64,000 nucleotides of DNA from the NCBI RefSeq assembly GCF_000968015.1, contig NZ_LACH01000002.1, positions 1 through 64,000 on the forward strand. The letters run 5' to 3'. The notes below the pieces were generated by a model, which was not told where the DNA came from, made no database searches, and worked only from the letters and a program-made list of their open reading frames with translations. Positions within the stretch are counted from its first letter, which is position 1. The number at the start of each line of letters is the position of its first letter. The translations under genes and the position numbers were made by a program. This document shows positions 57,101 to 63,653 of the stretch, piece after piece. This DNA comes from Pseudomonas fluorescens (GTDB lineage Bacteria; Pseudomonadota; Gammaproteobacteria; Pseudomonadales; Pseudomonadaceae).

Positions 57101-57905
57101 CGCACTGGAACATGAACTGCGACGCGCTATCGAGCGCAACGAACTGCACCTCCATTACCAACCGAAGATCAGCCTGGTCGACCATCGCCTGGTCGGCGCA
57201 GAAGCGCTCATTCGCTGGCGCCACCCAACCTTCGGCGATGTGCCACCGGAGCACTTCATTCCGCTGGCCGAAGAAAACGGCATGATCCTGCAAATCGGCG
57301 ATTGGGTTCTCGAAACCGCCTGCCGGCAGATGTTCGAGTGGAATCAGGTTTACGAACCCGTCGGCCCGCTGTCGGTCAACCTCGCGGGGGCTCAATTGCG
57401 CCAGCCGAACCTGCTCGGTCGGATCGAACAATTGCTCAAGGACAACCGCCTCAAACCCGGTTTCCTGCAACTGGAAATTACTGAAAACTTCATCATGAGC
57501 CAGGCTGAAGAAGCGCTTGCAGTGCTGCATCAACTCAAACACCTGGGTGTGCAACTGGCGATCGACGACTTCGGCACCGGTTACTCGTCCCTGAGTTACC
57601 TCAAACGCCTGCCGTTGGATATTCTCAAGATCGACCAGTCTTTCGTCCGCGGCCTGCCGGATGATCCCCATGATGCGGCCATCGTTCGCGCCATCATCGC
57701 CTTGGGCCGCAGTATGCAATTCACCATTATTGCCGAGGGCGTCGAAACCCTCGCGCAGCAGCAATTCCTCGCTGAGGAAGGCTGTGAACAGATCCAGGGC
57801 TACATCGTCAGCCTGCCCTTGTCACCGGAAGAGTTTGCCGCAACGTTTCTTCGTATAGCCATTTCAGACTTTTCGGATAGCACAGCCGAGAAACCGTCGC
57901 TATAA
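54159..57905 (+). CDS. rmcA: Membrane GGDEF-EAL c-di-GMP regulator, RmcA-like
   Basis: Multidomain c-di-GMP protein, 1248 residues, similar in length, order and position (after rpoD) to P. aeruginosa RmcA (PA0575). In order: signal peptide (about 1-22), periplasmic solute-binding domain (about 33-250), one transmembrane helix (about 266-288), four PAS domains (about 305-805), GGDEF domain with G887-G888-D889-E890-F891, and EAL domain with E1015-A1016-L1017. Both sites look intact. In P. aeruginosa RmcA mainly degrades c-di-GMP and responds to phenazine redox state; the periplasmic domain may add an amino-acid input. The stop codon overlaps the -10 of the next tRNA promoter. Confidence 0.9.
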   Translation: MPRLPTVLFLLSLLTWTATAGALTLTDEERGWLAAHPDLRLGVDASWPPFEFRDDHGRYQGLAADYIDRIRQRLAIKLTPIEPVSWTVVLEQAKQAKLDLLPGIMSTPERQTYLSFTRPYLDFPIVILAHVGGPQPRKLEDLYGLKVAVVENYAPHELLRTHNPDLNLVALPNVSSALQALATDEVDAVVGDLASSVWSLRQLKLDGLYVSGETPYRYQLAMGVPRDNKILVGILDKVLADMTPSEINAIQEHWVGNVLDHRTFWNDLLVYGLPGLLLLIIVLAMVIRINRRLSSEISRRVDLEQELRSSEYHYRGLVESLSAIAWEARISDFTYSYVSPHAEDLLGYPLSHWLIPGFWRNIIHPADLTRAQTFCDHEVLAGRDHSLDYRVITADGRCIWVRDIVSLIEHGHEPVMRGLMIDISEAKRTEEALRLSEQKFASVFQQCPDILVIARLSDGCLLEVNEAFEEQIGLKAEDVIGQTATDLNIWGIPGVGPGLLQRLQAGSIRNLEMPFRRNNGQVFTGLISAEPFDLDTTPALVVVVRDISQLKETQKQLQTSEEKFAKAFHASPDGLLLSRQSDGLLIEVNEGFSRITGFNSAMSVDRSALELGIWVNLNERKQMLDLLHRDGFVRDFSCHIRRSDGQIRLCEVSSRPLPIGDEDCMLTIARDITERHLMQEKLQQAATVFESTAEGVLITDTQQHISAVNRAFTEITGYSESEALGHTPRLLASGLHDSAFYAAMWHQLTAEGHWQGEISNRRKNGELYPSWLTISAVRNRDRFVTHFVAVFADISSLKHAQAKLDYQAHHDPLTGLPNRTLFESRLLTALNNQQENGGQGAVLFLDLDRFKHINDSLGHPVGDLLLKGIAVRLKEQLRDIDTVARLGGDEFIILLPGLQQSSDADNIATKLLNCFSAPFQAGEHEFFISASIGTSLYPKDGCDVATLVKNADAAMYRSKAKGRNRVESYTRDLTAQASERVALEHELRRAIERNELHLHYQPKISLVDHRLVGAEALIRWRHPTFGDVPPEHFIPLAEENGMILQIGDWVLETACRQMFEWNQVYEPVGPLSVNLAGAQLRQPNLLGRIEQLLKDNRLKPGFLQLEITENFIMSQAEEALAVLHQLKHLGVQLAIDDFGTGYSSLSYLKRLPLDILKIDQSFVRGLPDDPHDAAIVRAIIALGRSMQFTIIAEGVETLAQQQFLAEEGCEQIQGYIVSLPLSPEEFAATFLRIAISDFSDSTAEKPSL

Positions 57906-57906
57906 T
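57901..57906 (+). promoter_or_regulatory. -10 box of the tRNA-Ile2 promoter
   Basis: TATAAT lies 15 bases before the tRNA, overlapping the rmcA stop codon. A GC-rich discriminator (CCGCGGCC) follows, as in stringently controlled promoters. The -35 is not clear. Confidence 0.6.
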
Positions 57907-57920
57907 CCGCGGCCTACTGA

Positions 57921-57997
57921 GGGCCTATAGCTCAGTTGGTTAGAGCAGAGGACTCATAATCCTTTGGTCCACGGTTCAAGTCCGTGTGGGCCCACCA
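57921..57997 (+). tRNA. tRNA-Ile2 (CAU; C34 expected to become lysidine)
   Basis: The 77-base cloverleaf with encoded CCA has anticodon CAT in the loop CTCATAA. CAU is shared by Met and Ile2. The acceptor stem GGGCCTA has C4-G69 and C5-G68, the pairs TilS uses to pick tRNA-Ile2 over tRNA-Met, so Ile2 (reads AUA) is preferred. Elongator Met cannot be fully excluded. Confidence 0.85.
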
Positions 57998-58003
57998 AAC
58001 AAG

Positions 58004-58030
58004 AAAGCCGCGCAATGCGCGGCTTTTTCG
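58004..58030 (+). terminator. Terminator after tRNA-Ile2; left copy of a repeated hairpin
   Basis: AAAGCCGCGCA/TGCGCGGCTTT followed by TTCG is an intrinsic terminator. A nearly identical hairpin lies at 60396-60421, at the other end of the accessory segment. Confidence 0.85.
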
Positions 58031-58077
58031 TGTCTGTTGGAATACTCAATCGCGACGGGCGCCTGCCGAAACATCAC

Positions 58078-58383
58078 TCAGTTGGCGAAATTCTCGATTC
58101 TGATCTGGCCCTCAGGAAAGGTCGCGATAATTTCCAGTTCGCCGCCCATGGCGCGGATGTAGTTTCGCAAGGTGCTGATATACATGTCTGTGCGCCGCTC
58201 CATTCTGGAGATCGCTGCCTGGTTGACGTGCAACGTCTTGGCCAGCGTTTCCTGACTCAGCTCTTGGGCCTTACGCAGTTCGTGCAGAGGCATTTCTTTC
58301 AGGTGCTGCTGGAACAACCGCTCTGCGTTAGCGCGAGACTCCGGCGTCATGCGAGCTTGAAGTTCAGCAAATTTTTTAGCCAT
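58078..58383 (-). CDS. HigA-like antitoxin (XRE helix-turn-helix)
   Basis: Predicted DNA-binding antitoxin of 101 residues. The HTH lies about 34-65 (HELRKAQELSQETLAKTLHVNQAAISRMERR). The start MAKKFAELQ at 58383 overlaps the toxin stop by eight bases; a longer frame from 58458 runs inside the toxin gene and is unlikely. Toxin first and antitoxin second is the HigBA order. It probably represses its own operon together with the toxin. Confidence 0.85.
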   Translation of the reverse strand: MAKKFAELQARMTPESRANAERLFQQHLKEMPLHELRKAQELSQETLAKTLHVNQAAISRMERRTDMYISTLRNYIRAMGGELEIIATFPEGQIRIENFAN

Positions 58384-58741
58384 CGTTGCGGCCCTCTTTA
58401 CGCAATGTTTCCAAATGGTCGTCATACAATGTTTCCGCCTGCGGGACATGCTCGTCATACCAACGGTTTCGACCGGTTTTGTCCCCTCCGATTAAAAGTA
58501 ACGCGCATCGGCGTGGATCAAACGCATAGAGCACACGATAAGGCCGACCCGCATGCTGGACCCGCAACTCTCGGAGATTGCCCAGTCGTGAGCCTTTAAT
58601 ATCGCTGCTATGCGGGTAACGCAGACCCGGCCCGAAAAACCCCAGCAGATCGACGCTGGCTGAAACCGAGGCTTGCTCCCTTGCATCCAACCCCTCCCAC
58701 CAACCTTCAAATTCATCGGTGTATTCAATCTCCCAGCCCAT
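58376..58741 (-). CDS. HigB/RelE-type toxin (Gp49 phage-derived family)
   Basis: Predicted ribosome-dependent mRNA endonuclease of a type II toxin-antitoxin pair, 121 residues. The Gp49-like core LGNLRELRVQHAGRPYRVLYAFDPRRCALLLIGGDKTG and the later RWYDEHVPQAETLYDDHL are characteristic. Basic residues in the core are candidates for the catalytic patch. The Shine-Dalgarno is poor. A TTGAGA/CATATT pair upstream would place the transcript start at the ATG, so the promoter is unsettled. Confidence 0.85.
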   Translation of the reverse strand: MGWEIEYTDEFEGWWEGLDAREQASVSASVDLLGFFGPGLRYPHSSDIKGSRLGNLRELRVQHAGRPYRVLYAFDPRRCALLLIGGDKTGRNRWYDEHVPQAETLYDDHLETLRKEGRNDG

Positions 58742-59120
58742 ACCAATATGCCACCCAAGGAATATGATCTCAAGGGAATAACTCTAGGCTTTAACGGCCG
58801 TGCGACCACCTTGGTTGCCAATGAAATTGTTAACGGTGGTTTCTGGTTGGATCTGGGTGTTCGGTGCCTGGCGTTTGGTTGTGTTTACTTAAGGTGTCGA
58901 AATATCGGATGACGCCTGAGGACCTTGTAGGCAAACTCCGAAAATTGCATTTGGGCACTTTGCTGCCATGTTGCGCTTTTCTTCGACGGGATACTCTTCG
59001 GACGTCGCTGCCAATGCAGTGATCGGGCTTGGTAACCCGGCGAGTTAGGCGCAACAGCGCCCCATCATGATTGCAGTCGTTTTTCTGCCCCTGCAATTTT
59101 GAATTATGGCGGCTGCGCGT

Positions 59121-59228
59121 GGGACGCCTTCGGGTGTGCCGGTTTCCTTGACTCCCGGTTTACCAACCTGCGCACAGCTGCCACCCATTCGTTTGGTAAC
59201 GAACGCGGCAGCTCCTCGAGTCAAGGAG
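59121..59228 (+). promoter_or_regulatory. Structured leader of the DUF3077 gene with sequestered ribosome site
   Basis: Nested complementary segments are visible. Stem 1: 59121-59128 with 59133-59140, closed by a UUCG tetraloop (one G-G mismatch). Stem 2: CCTTGACTC 59146-59154 with GAGTCAAGG 59218-59226. Stem 3: AGCTGCC 59176-59182 with GGCAGCT 59207-59213. Stem 4: TTCGTT 59188-59193 with AACGAA 59198-59203. The Shine-Dalgarno AAGGAG (59223-59228) is partly inside stem 2, so folding would hide it. A regulatory RNA is inferred; its trigger is unknown. Confidence 0.6.
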
Positions 59229-59235
59229 CTAGACC

Positions 59236-59511
59236 ATGAGCAAAACAAACCAGTCCGAACCTTCAGAACTAAAAACCATCGGCTTCACCCCATTGATTTT
59301 TTGCTCGAATCAAGCGCTGTTCAATGTCCGCGCCGGCGTCCCTATCAGCGACGCGCTGGCACAGGCTTCTGATTTTCTTTTCTTAGCCAAAGCGTTTGCT
59401 GTGGATGCCGCGTACGCAAAAGACACCGACCGCCATGCGTGGGCCGCCCACTATCTGACGGCAATGAGTAAAGCTGTGATTGATGATGTGGTGAAGGTGC
59501 TGACACGTTGA
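59236..59511 (+). CDS. DUF3077 family small protein
   Basis: Function unknown. The 91-residue protein matches the Pseudomonas DUF3077 family as I recall it (LFNVRAGVPISDALAQASDFLFLAKAFAVDAA, then a C-terminal helix AAHYLTAMSKAVIDDVVKVL). It looks all-helical and soluble, with no signal peptide. AAGGAG lies seven bases before the ATG, in the 3' arm of a predicted hairpin. No partner gene lies in the same operon. Confidence 0.75.
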   Translation: MSKTNQSEPSELKTIGFTPLIFCSNQALFNVRAGVPISDALAQASDFLFLAKAFAVDAAYAKDTDRHAWAAHYLTAMSKAVIDDVVKVLTR

Positions 59512-59567
59512 CCTGCCCGGACTGCGGCGAAGTCCGAAGAATACCGATAGCTCTTCCTTGAAATACT

Positions 59568-59583
59568 CCCCGATTTTTCGGGG
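59568..59583. terminator. Small hairpin after the DUF3077 gene
   Basis: CCCCGA-TTTT-TCGGGG is a perfect six-base stem with only a short T-run. It lies between two convergent genes and may end either transcript weakly. Confidence 0.4.
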
Positions 59584-59606
59584 CTTCCAATCTTCATACG
59601 CGCAGA

Positions 59607-60266
59607 TCACCTACAACTTCTAGAAGCAATAGCTAACGCCGGAATAGCCTGCACGGGTCGCAGTCGTTCAAGCATTGCACCCGTCAACACGACCTCATAC
59701 GTATCCGCCGCCCTACCCCACTGCTCCACGATGACCATGCCGTCTACCACCACCTCTCCCAACTCGGTAATCGTATCGGCCAATGCCTCTACGACTTTTT
59801 GAGTCCGAAACCACACGCGGTCAGTTATCTCTTTCAGCTCAGCCGTGATGCGGTCAGACGACACAGGATCCGTATCGGGGTAGGCGATATTGCGCAGCAA
59901 GTGCCGTAACTCCCTTATTTTTGCGTAATCCTGTTCCGCACCAAGCGCTCCTTTGAGGATGGCTGTCGCTTTCGACTTATCGACGTGTTTATCGGGCGAA
60001 TGTTTTGAAGCTAATGTCTGCCCCATAGCGCCAGCAAACAGGACCATCATCCGCGCTTCCAGATGTTCCTTCATGGCTTCCATCGACGAAATTGACCGCA
60101 CCAAGCTAATGGACGCCCCGCCTTGATGCCTTAAGTCCATGGTCACTGTCAGGGTCACGTCGCCTGTTTCAAATCCCAAGGCTCGGGCAATGACGTAGTG
60201 CGCCATTTCGTGATTGGCTATCTGCAATGCATGTTCCCGAACAGCGGAAGGCATCTTCCTCGTCAT
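59607..60266 (-). CDS. Orphan FtsH-like (M41) metallopeptidase domain protein, no AAA module
   Basis: Not recognised as a named protein; 219 residues. It contains H19-E20-M-A-H23, a zinc HExxH motif in the context IANHEMAHYVIARALG, like FtsH VAYHEAGHALVA. Farther on, MVLFAGAMGQTLA resembles the FtsH ALGGRAAEE block, and GAEQDYAKI supplies D113, matching the FtsH third ligand region GASNDL. No ATPase or membrane helix is present. ATG at 60266 has GAGG eight bases upstream; the ATG two codons earlier is too close to it. Role unknown; it may be a protease or a decoy. Confidence 0.65.
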   Translation of the reverse strand: MTRKMPSAVREHALQIANHEMAHYVIARALGFETGDVTLTVTMDLRHQGGASISLVRSISSMEAMKEHLEARMMVLFAGAMGQTLASKHSPDKHVDKSKATAILKGALGAEQDYAKIRELRHLLRNIAYPDTDPVSSDRITAELKEITDRVWFRTQKVVEALADTITELGEVVVDGMVIVEQWGRAADTYEVVLTGAMLERLRPVQAIPALAIASRSCR

Positions 60267-60390
60267 TTCCATCGCCTCGTGTCAAAGCCCTGTTGCGCAT
60301 TCGACTATGAGTTACTGTTGATGTCCATCCTGGCGACCTAGTCAGGGTCGGACGAGGGTGGCAGAGGTTTGGAGCGGTTAATCCGCACAA

Positions 60391-60424
60391 CAAAAAAAGC
60401 CGCGCAATTGCGCGGCTTTTTCGT
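60391..60424. terminator. Terminator upstream of the gcd stop; right copy of a repeated hairpin
   Basis: AAAAAAAGCCGCGCAATTGCGCGGCTTTTT is a near copy of the hairpin after tRNA-Ile2 (one extra T in the loop, and the flank TTCGT is shared). It also serves as the gcd terminator on the minus strand. Confidence 0.85.
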
Positions 60425-60440
60425 ACCTGCGATTCAGCCT

Positions 60441-62795
60441 TTACTTGGGTAAGGCGTAGGCAATCACGTAGTCCCCCCGATCCGTCGACTGACGCGCACC
60501 GCCAACGGTGAGCAGGATGTACTGCTTGCCGGTCTTGGGAGAAACGTAAGTCATCGGGCCAGACTGACTACCGACGGGCAAGCGGGCCTTCCAGATTTCG
60601 TTGCCGTTGCCGGTATCGAAGGCGCGCAGGTAGAAGTCCTGGGTGCCGGCGAAGAACAGCAGGCCCGACTGGGTGGCCAGGGAAGCGCCGAGGGTCGGCA
60701 TGCCGATCGGGATCGGCAGGTGCATGCGGATGCCCAGCGGGCCGGTGTCTTGCACGGTGCCGACCGGGACTTGCCACATCAATTTGTGGGTCTTGAGGTC
60801 GATGGCAGACATCGTGCCGAACGGTGGTTTCTGGCACGGAATGCCCGCCGCCGAAAGAAAGCGTTCGCGCATCGCACCGAACGGCGTGCCTTCCTGAGGC
60901 ACGACGCCCATTTCAATACCACTGGCCCCGGCGGCGATCTTGTTGCGCGGGATCATGTAGTTGGCCAGGCCCAGGCGCATGTCGTTGACGAACATGTAAT
61001 TCGTGTTCGGATCAACCGAGACGCTGCCCCAGTTCATACCGCCCAACGAGCCCGGGAATTGCAAGGCGCGGTCCATGCCCGGCGGGGTGTAGACGCCTTC
61101 GTGACGCATGCCTTTGAACTGGATGCGGCACATCAATTGATCGAACGGTGTCGCGCCCCACATGTCGGACTCGGTCAGTGTCTTGTTGCCGATTGACGGC
61201 ATGTCCACCGAGAACGGCTGGGTCGGCGAGTAGCGTTCGCCGGGCACGTTGCCCTGAGGCACCGGGCGCTCTTCGACGCGCGCAATCGGCACACCGGTTT
61301 CACGGTTGAGCAGGAAGATCTCGCCCTGCTTGGTGACTTGCGCCAAGGCCGGCTGCATTCCACCCTTCTCGTCAGGGACGTCGTACAGCAGCGGTTGTGC
61401 AGGCAGGTCGAAGTCCCACAGATCATGGTGAGTGGTCTGGAAATGCCAGCGCACCTGACCGGTCTTCACGTCGATGGCGACGATGGACGAGTTCCACTTG
61501 TCGTCGAATTCCGTACGTTGACCGCCGAAGAAGTCCGGGGTGGCGTTGCCGGTTGGCAGGTAAACCAGACCGAGTTTGGCGTCGTAGGACATGGCCGACC
61601 ACACATTCGGCGTACCACGGGTATAGGTCTCACCCGCTGGCGGACGTTTGGTGGTGTTCGGGTTGCCCGGATCCCACGCCCAGACCAGCTCACCACTGCG
61701 CACATCGTAGGCGCGGACCACACCTGGCGGTTCGCCGGTGGAATAGTTATCGGCCACGCGACCACCGACGATTACCACGTCACCTGCGACCAATGGGGTC
61801 GAGGTTTGCTGGTAGTAGCCCGGCTTTACTTCGCCCATATCGGTTGTCAGATCGACGGTGCCTTTGCTGCCAAACTCCTCGCAGGGTTTGCCGGTTTCAG
61901 CATTGATCGCGATCAGACGCGCATCGCCGGTCGGCAGAAACAGACGTTTCGTACAAGCGGTTGGCTGATTGTCCGAAGATGCGGGGGTTTCGGAGTAACC
62001 CAGACCCCGGCAGCGTTGCCAGTTTGGCGCGGTGCCTTGCGGGTCGAACTTCCAGCGCTGGGCGCCGGTGTCGGCATCCAGGGCGAAGACTTTACCGTAG
62101 GCGGTGCAGGTGTAGACCGTGTCGCCGATTTGCAGCGGGGTGTTCTGGTCCTCGGCACCGGCGCCAGTACTTTGCGGGATGTCGCCGGTGCGAAAGCTCC
62201 AGGCGACTTGCAGCTTGTCGATGTTGCCTTTGTTGATCTGATCCAGCGCGGCAAAGCGGTTGCCCGCGGTGGTATTACCCCAATGAGCCCAGTCTTTCTG
62301 CTCGGTGCCAGGCGCGACCGGTGTCACCGCAGGCTCACTGCTGGCCTTGACCACATGGGTCGGCACAAACATGTAGGCCAGCGTTGCCACGACAGCAACG
62401 CCCAGAATACCGGCCAGGCCGAAAGCGCCACGGCCCGAGGTCGCACCCGAAGCACGCACCAGCGTCGGATAGATCAGCGCGACAACCAGACCGATCACGG
62501 CAAACGTCAGTACCCGCGAGACCAACGGCCAGTATTCCAAACCGGAATCCCACACCGCCCAGATCGCGGTCAGGATCAACGCCAAACCATACAGCCACGC
62601 ACCTAGCGGTTTACAGCGAGCGATCATCAACCCGGAAACCAGCATCGCCAGGCCCATCAGCAGGAAATACCAGCTACCGCCGAGCGAGACCAGATAGCCG
62701 CCGCCACCGGCCAGGCCGAGCCCGATCAACGCAATCAGGACACCCAGCCCCAACAGCAACCATTTGCCGCCGCCGGCAGCCCCAGAATTATTCAT
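60441..62795 (-). CDS. gcd: Membrane-bound PQQ-dependent glucose dehydrogenase
   Basis: Oxidises glucose to gluconate in the periplasm and passes electrons to ubiquinone. The 784-residue protein has about five N-terminal membrane helices (to residue 140) and a PQQ beta-propeller with NRFAALDQINKGNIDKLQVAW, YTCTAYGKVFALDADTG, and HHDLWDFDLPAQP carrying the likely catalytic Asp. A quinate dehydrogenase paralogue is possible but the motifs favour glucose. ATG at 62795 (MNNSGAAGGG) was chosen; longer starts lack an SD. A gluconate route via gcd is a common trait of fluorescent pseudomonads and solubilises phosphate. Confidence 0.85.
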   Translation of the reverse strand: MNNSGAAGGGKWLLLGLGVLIALIGLGLAGGGGYLVSLGGSWYFLLMGLAMLVSGLMIARCKPLGAWLYGLALILTAIWAVWDSGLEYWPLVSRVLTFAVIGLVVALIYPTLVRASGATSGRGAFGLAGILGVAVVATLAYMFVPTHVVKASSEPAVTPVAPGTEQKDWAHWGNTTAGNRFAALDQINKGNIDKLQVAWSFRTGDIPQSTGAGAEDQNTPLQIGDTVYTCTAYGKVFALDADTGAQRWKFDPQGTAPNWQRCRGLGYSETPASSDNQPTACTKRLFLPTGDARLIAINAETGKPCEEFGSKGTVDLTTDMGEVKPGYYQQTSTPLVAGDVVIVGGRVADNYSTGEPPGVVRAYDVRSGELVWAWDPGNPNTTKRPPAGETYTRGTPNVWSAMSYDAKLGLVYLPTGNATPDFFGGQRTEFDDKWNSSIVAIDVKTGQVRWHFQTTHHDLWDFDLPAQPLLYDVPDEKGGMQPALAQVTKQGEIFLLNRETGVPIARVEERPVPQGNVPGERYSPTQPFSVDMPSIGNKTLTESDMWGATPFDQLMCRIQFKGMRHEGVYTPPGMDRALQFPGSLGGMNWGSVSVDPNTNYMFVNDMRLGLANYMIPRNKIAAGASGIEMGVVPQEGTPFGAMRERFLSAAGIPCQKPPFGTMSAIDLKTHKLMWQVPVGTVQDTGPLGIRMHLPIPIGMPTLGASLATQSGLLFFAGTQDFYLRAFDTGNGNEIWKARLPVGSQSGPMTYVSPKTGKQYILLTVGGARQSTDRGDYVIAYALPK

Positions 62796-62970
62796 GTCGG
62801 AAATTTTCCCCATTTGTGACAAGCGCGGAATAATGTACTACCTAGTTACTTATGGCAATTTGTCGCAGGTAAAAATGTCCTGAACGGTACTGAAGGCCAG
62901 ATCAAACATCCGCTGCGCGAGCCGTGCTGTAACATGCCAACTCATTGATCTGTGCCGCTGGAGACGACCT

Positions 62971-63432
62971 TTGCCTGACACTCGCCCGCCCGTTCTTGAC
63001 GAAATCGACCGCCAATTGATTGCAGCCCTGCAGATCAATGCCCGCGAAAGCGTGGCCATGCTCGCGCGGCAATTGGGCATTGCTCGCACCACCGTGACTT
63101 CGCGGCTGGCCCGGCTGGAAAAGGCCAGAGTAATCACCGGTTACGGCGTGCGCTTGGGTCAACGCGTCGTGGATGGTGGCTTGCAGGCGTACGTCGGGAT
63201 CACGGTGCAACCGCGCTCGGGCAAGGAAGTGTTGCGACGTCTCAGCGCGATGGCTCAGGTGCAGCAGTTGTGCGCGGTCAGTGGCGAATTTGATTATGTG
63301 GCGTGGTTGCGCACCGACTCACCTGAGCAGCTGGATCAGTTGCTGGATCAGATCGGCAGTGTGGATGGGGTGGAGAAAACGACTACGTCGATCATCTTGA
63401 GTAGCAAGATTGATCGGGGGCAGCCGGTTTGA
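62971..63432 (+). CDS. Lrp/AsnC family transcriptional regulator
   Basis: Amino-acid-responsive regulator of 153 residues with an N-terminal winged helix (about 8-60, LDEIDRQLIAALQINARESVAMLARQLG) and a RAM ligand domain (about 75-150). It starts at TTG 62971 with GGAG seven bases upstream. It is transcribed toward davB, so it is a good candidate to control lysine or delta-aminovalerate catabolism, as in P. putida where the gene pair is the same. Confidence 0.88.
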   Translation: MPDTRPPVLDEIDRQLIAALQINARESVAMLARQLGIARTTVTSRLARLEKARVITGYGVRLGQRVVDGGLQAYVGITVQPRSGKEVLRRLSAMAQVQQLCAVSGEFDYVAWLRTDSPEQLDQLLDQIGSVDGVEKTTTSIILSSKIDRGQPV

Positions 63433-63470
63433 GTTTTTGCCGATAGTCCTTTGGTGTCTGGCAGGGCGTC

Positions 63471-63495
63471 ATCGCGAGCAAGCTCGGCTCCCACA
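63471..63495. repeat. Single degenerate REP unit
   Basis: ATCGCGAGCAAGCTCGGCTCCCACA has an extra G within the palindrome compared with the other units and no mate nearby. It lies between the Lrp-type gene and davB. Confidence 0.8.
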
Positions 63496-63653
63496 TTGAC
63501 GGTGTGTAGCAATCCATCGTCATTCTGATCAAATAATTAGCAAAACGACGACACATTGCGTCTTATTAACGTGTTCTACGCTCTCTAGAATGGCTGCCAT
63601 CTTTTCCTATACTCAGACGCGCACTCCGCGTCCGGTCGCCAGCAAGGTCAGCC

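Noticed and set aside
57921..57997. tRNA-Met (elongator) reading of the CAU tRNA
   Set aside because: C4-G69 and C5-G68 fit TilS recognition of tRNA-Ile2 rather than the elongator Met acceptor stem; kept as the alternative.
58745..58773. A TTGAGA-17-CATATT promoter for the toxin operon
   Set aside because: The spacing is right, but transcription would start at the toxin ATG and give a leaderless mRNA; evidence too thin to list.
59045..59248. A 67-codon minus-strand frame over the same leader
   Set aside because: Opposite to the structured leader, no ribosome site, no family; the palindromic sequence opens frames on both strands.
59106..59372. An 88-codon frame starting MAAARGTPSG over the DUF3077 leader
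   Set aside because: It runs through the stems and overlaps the DUF3077 gene in another frame. The DUF3077 frame has the better ribosome site, so the region is read as a leader.
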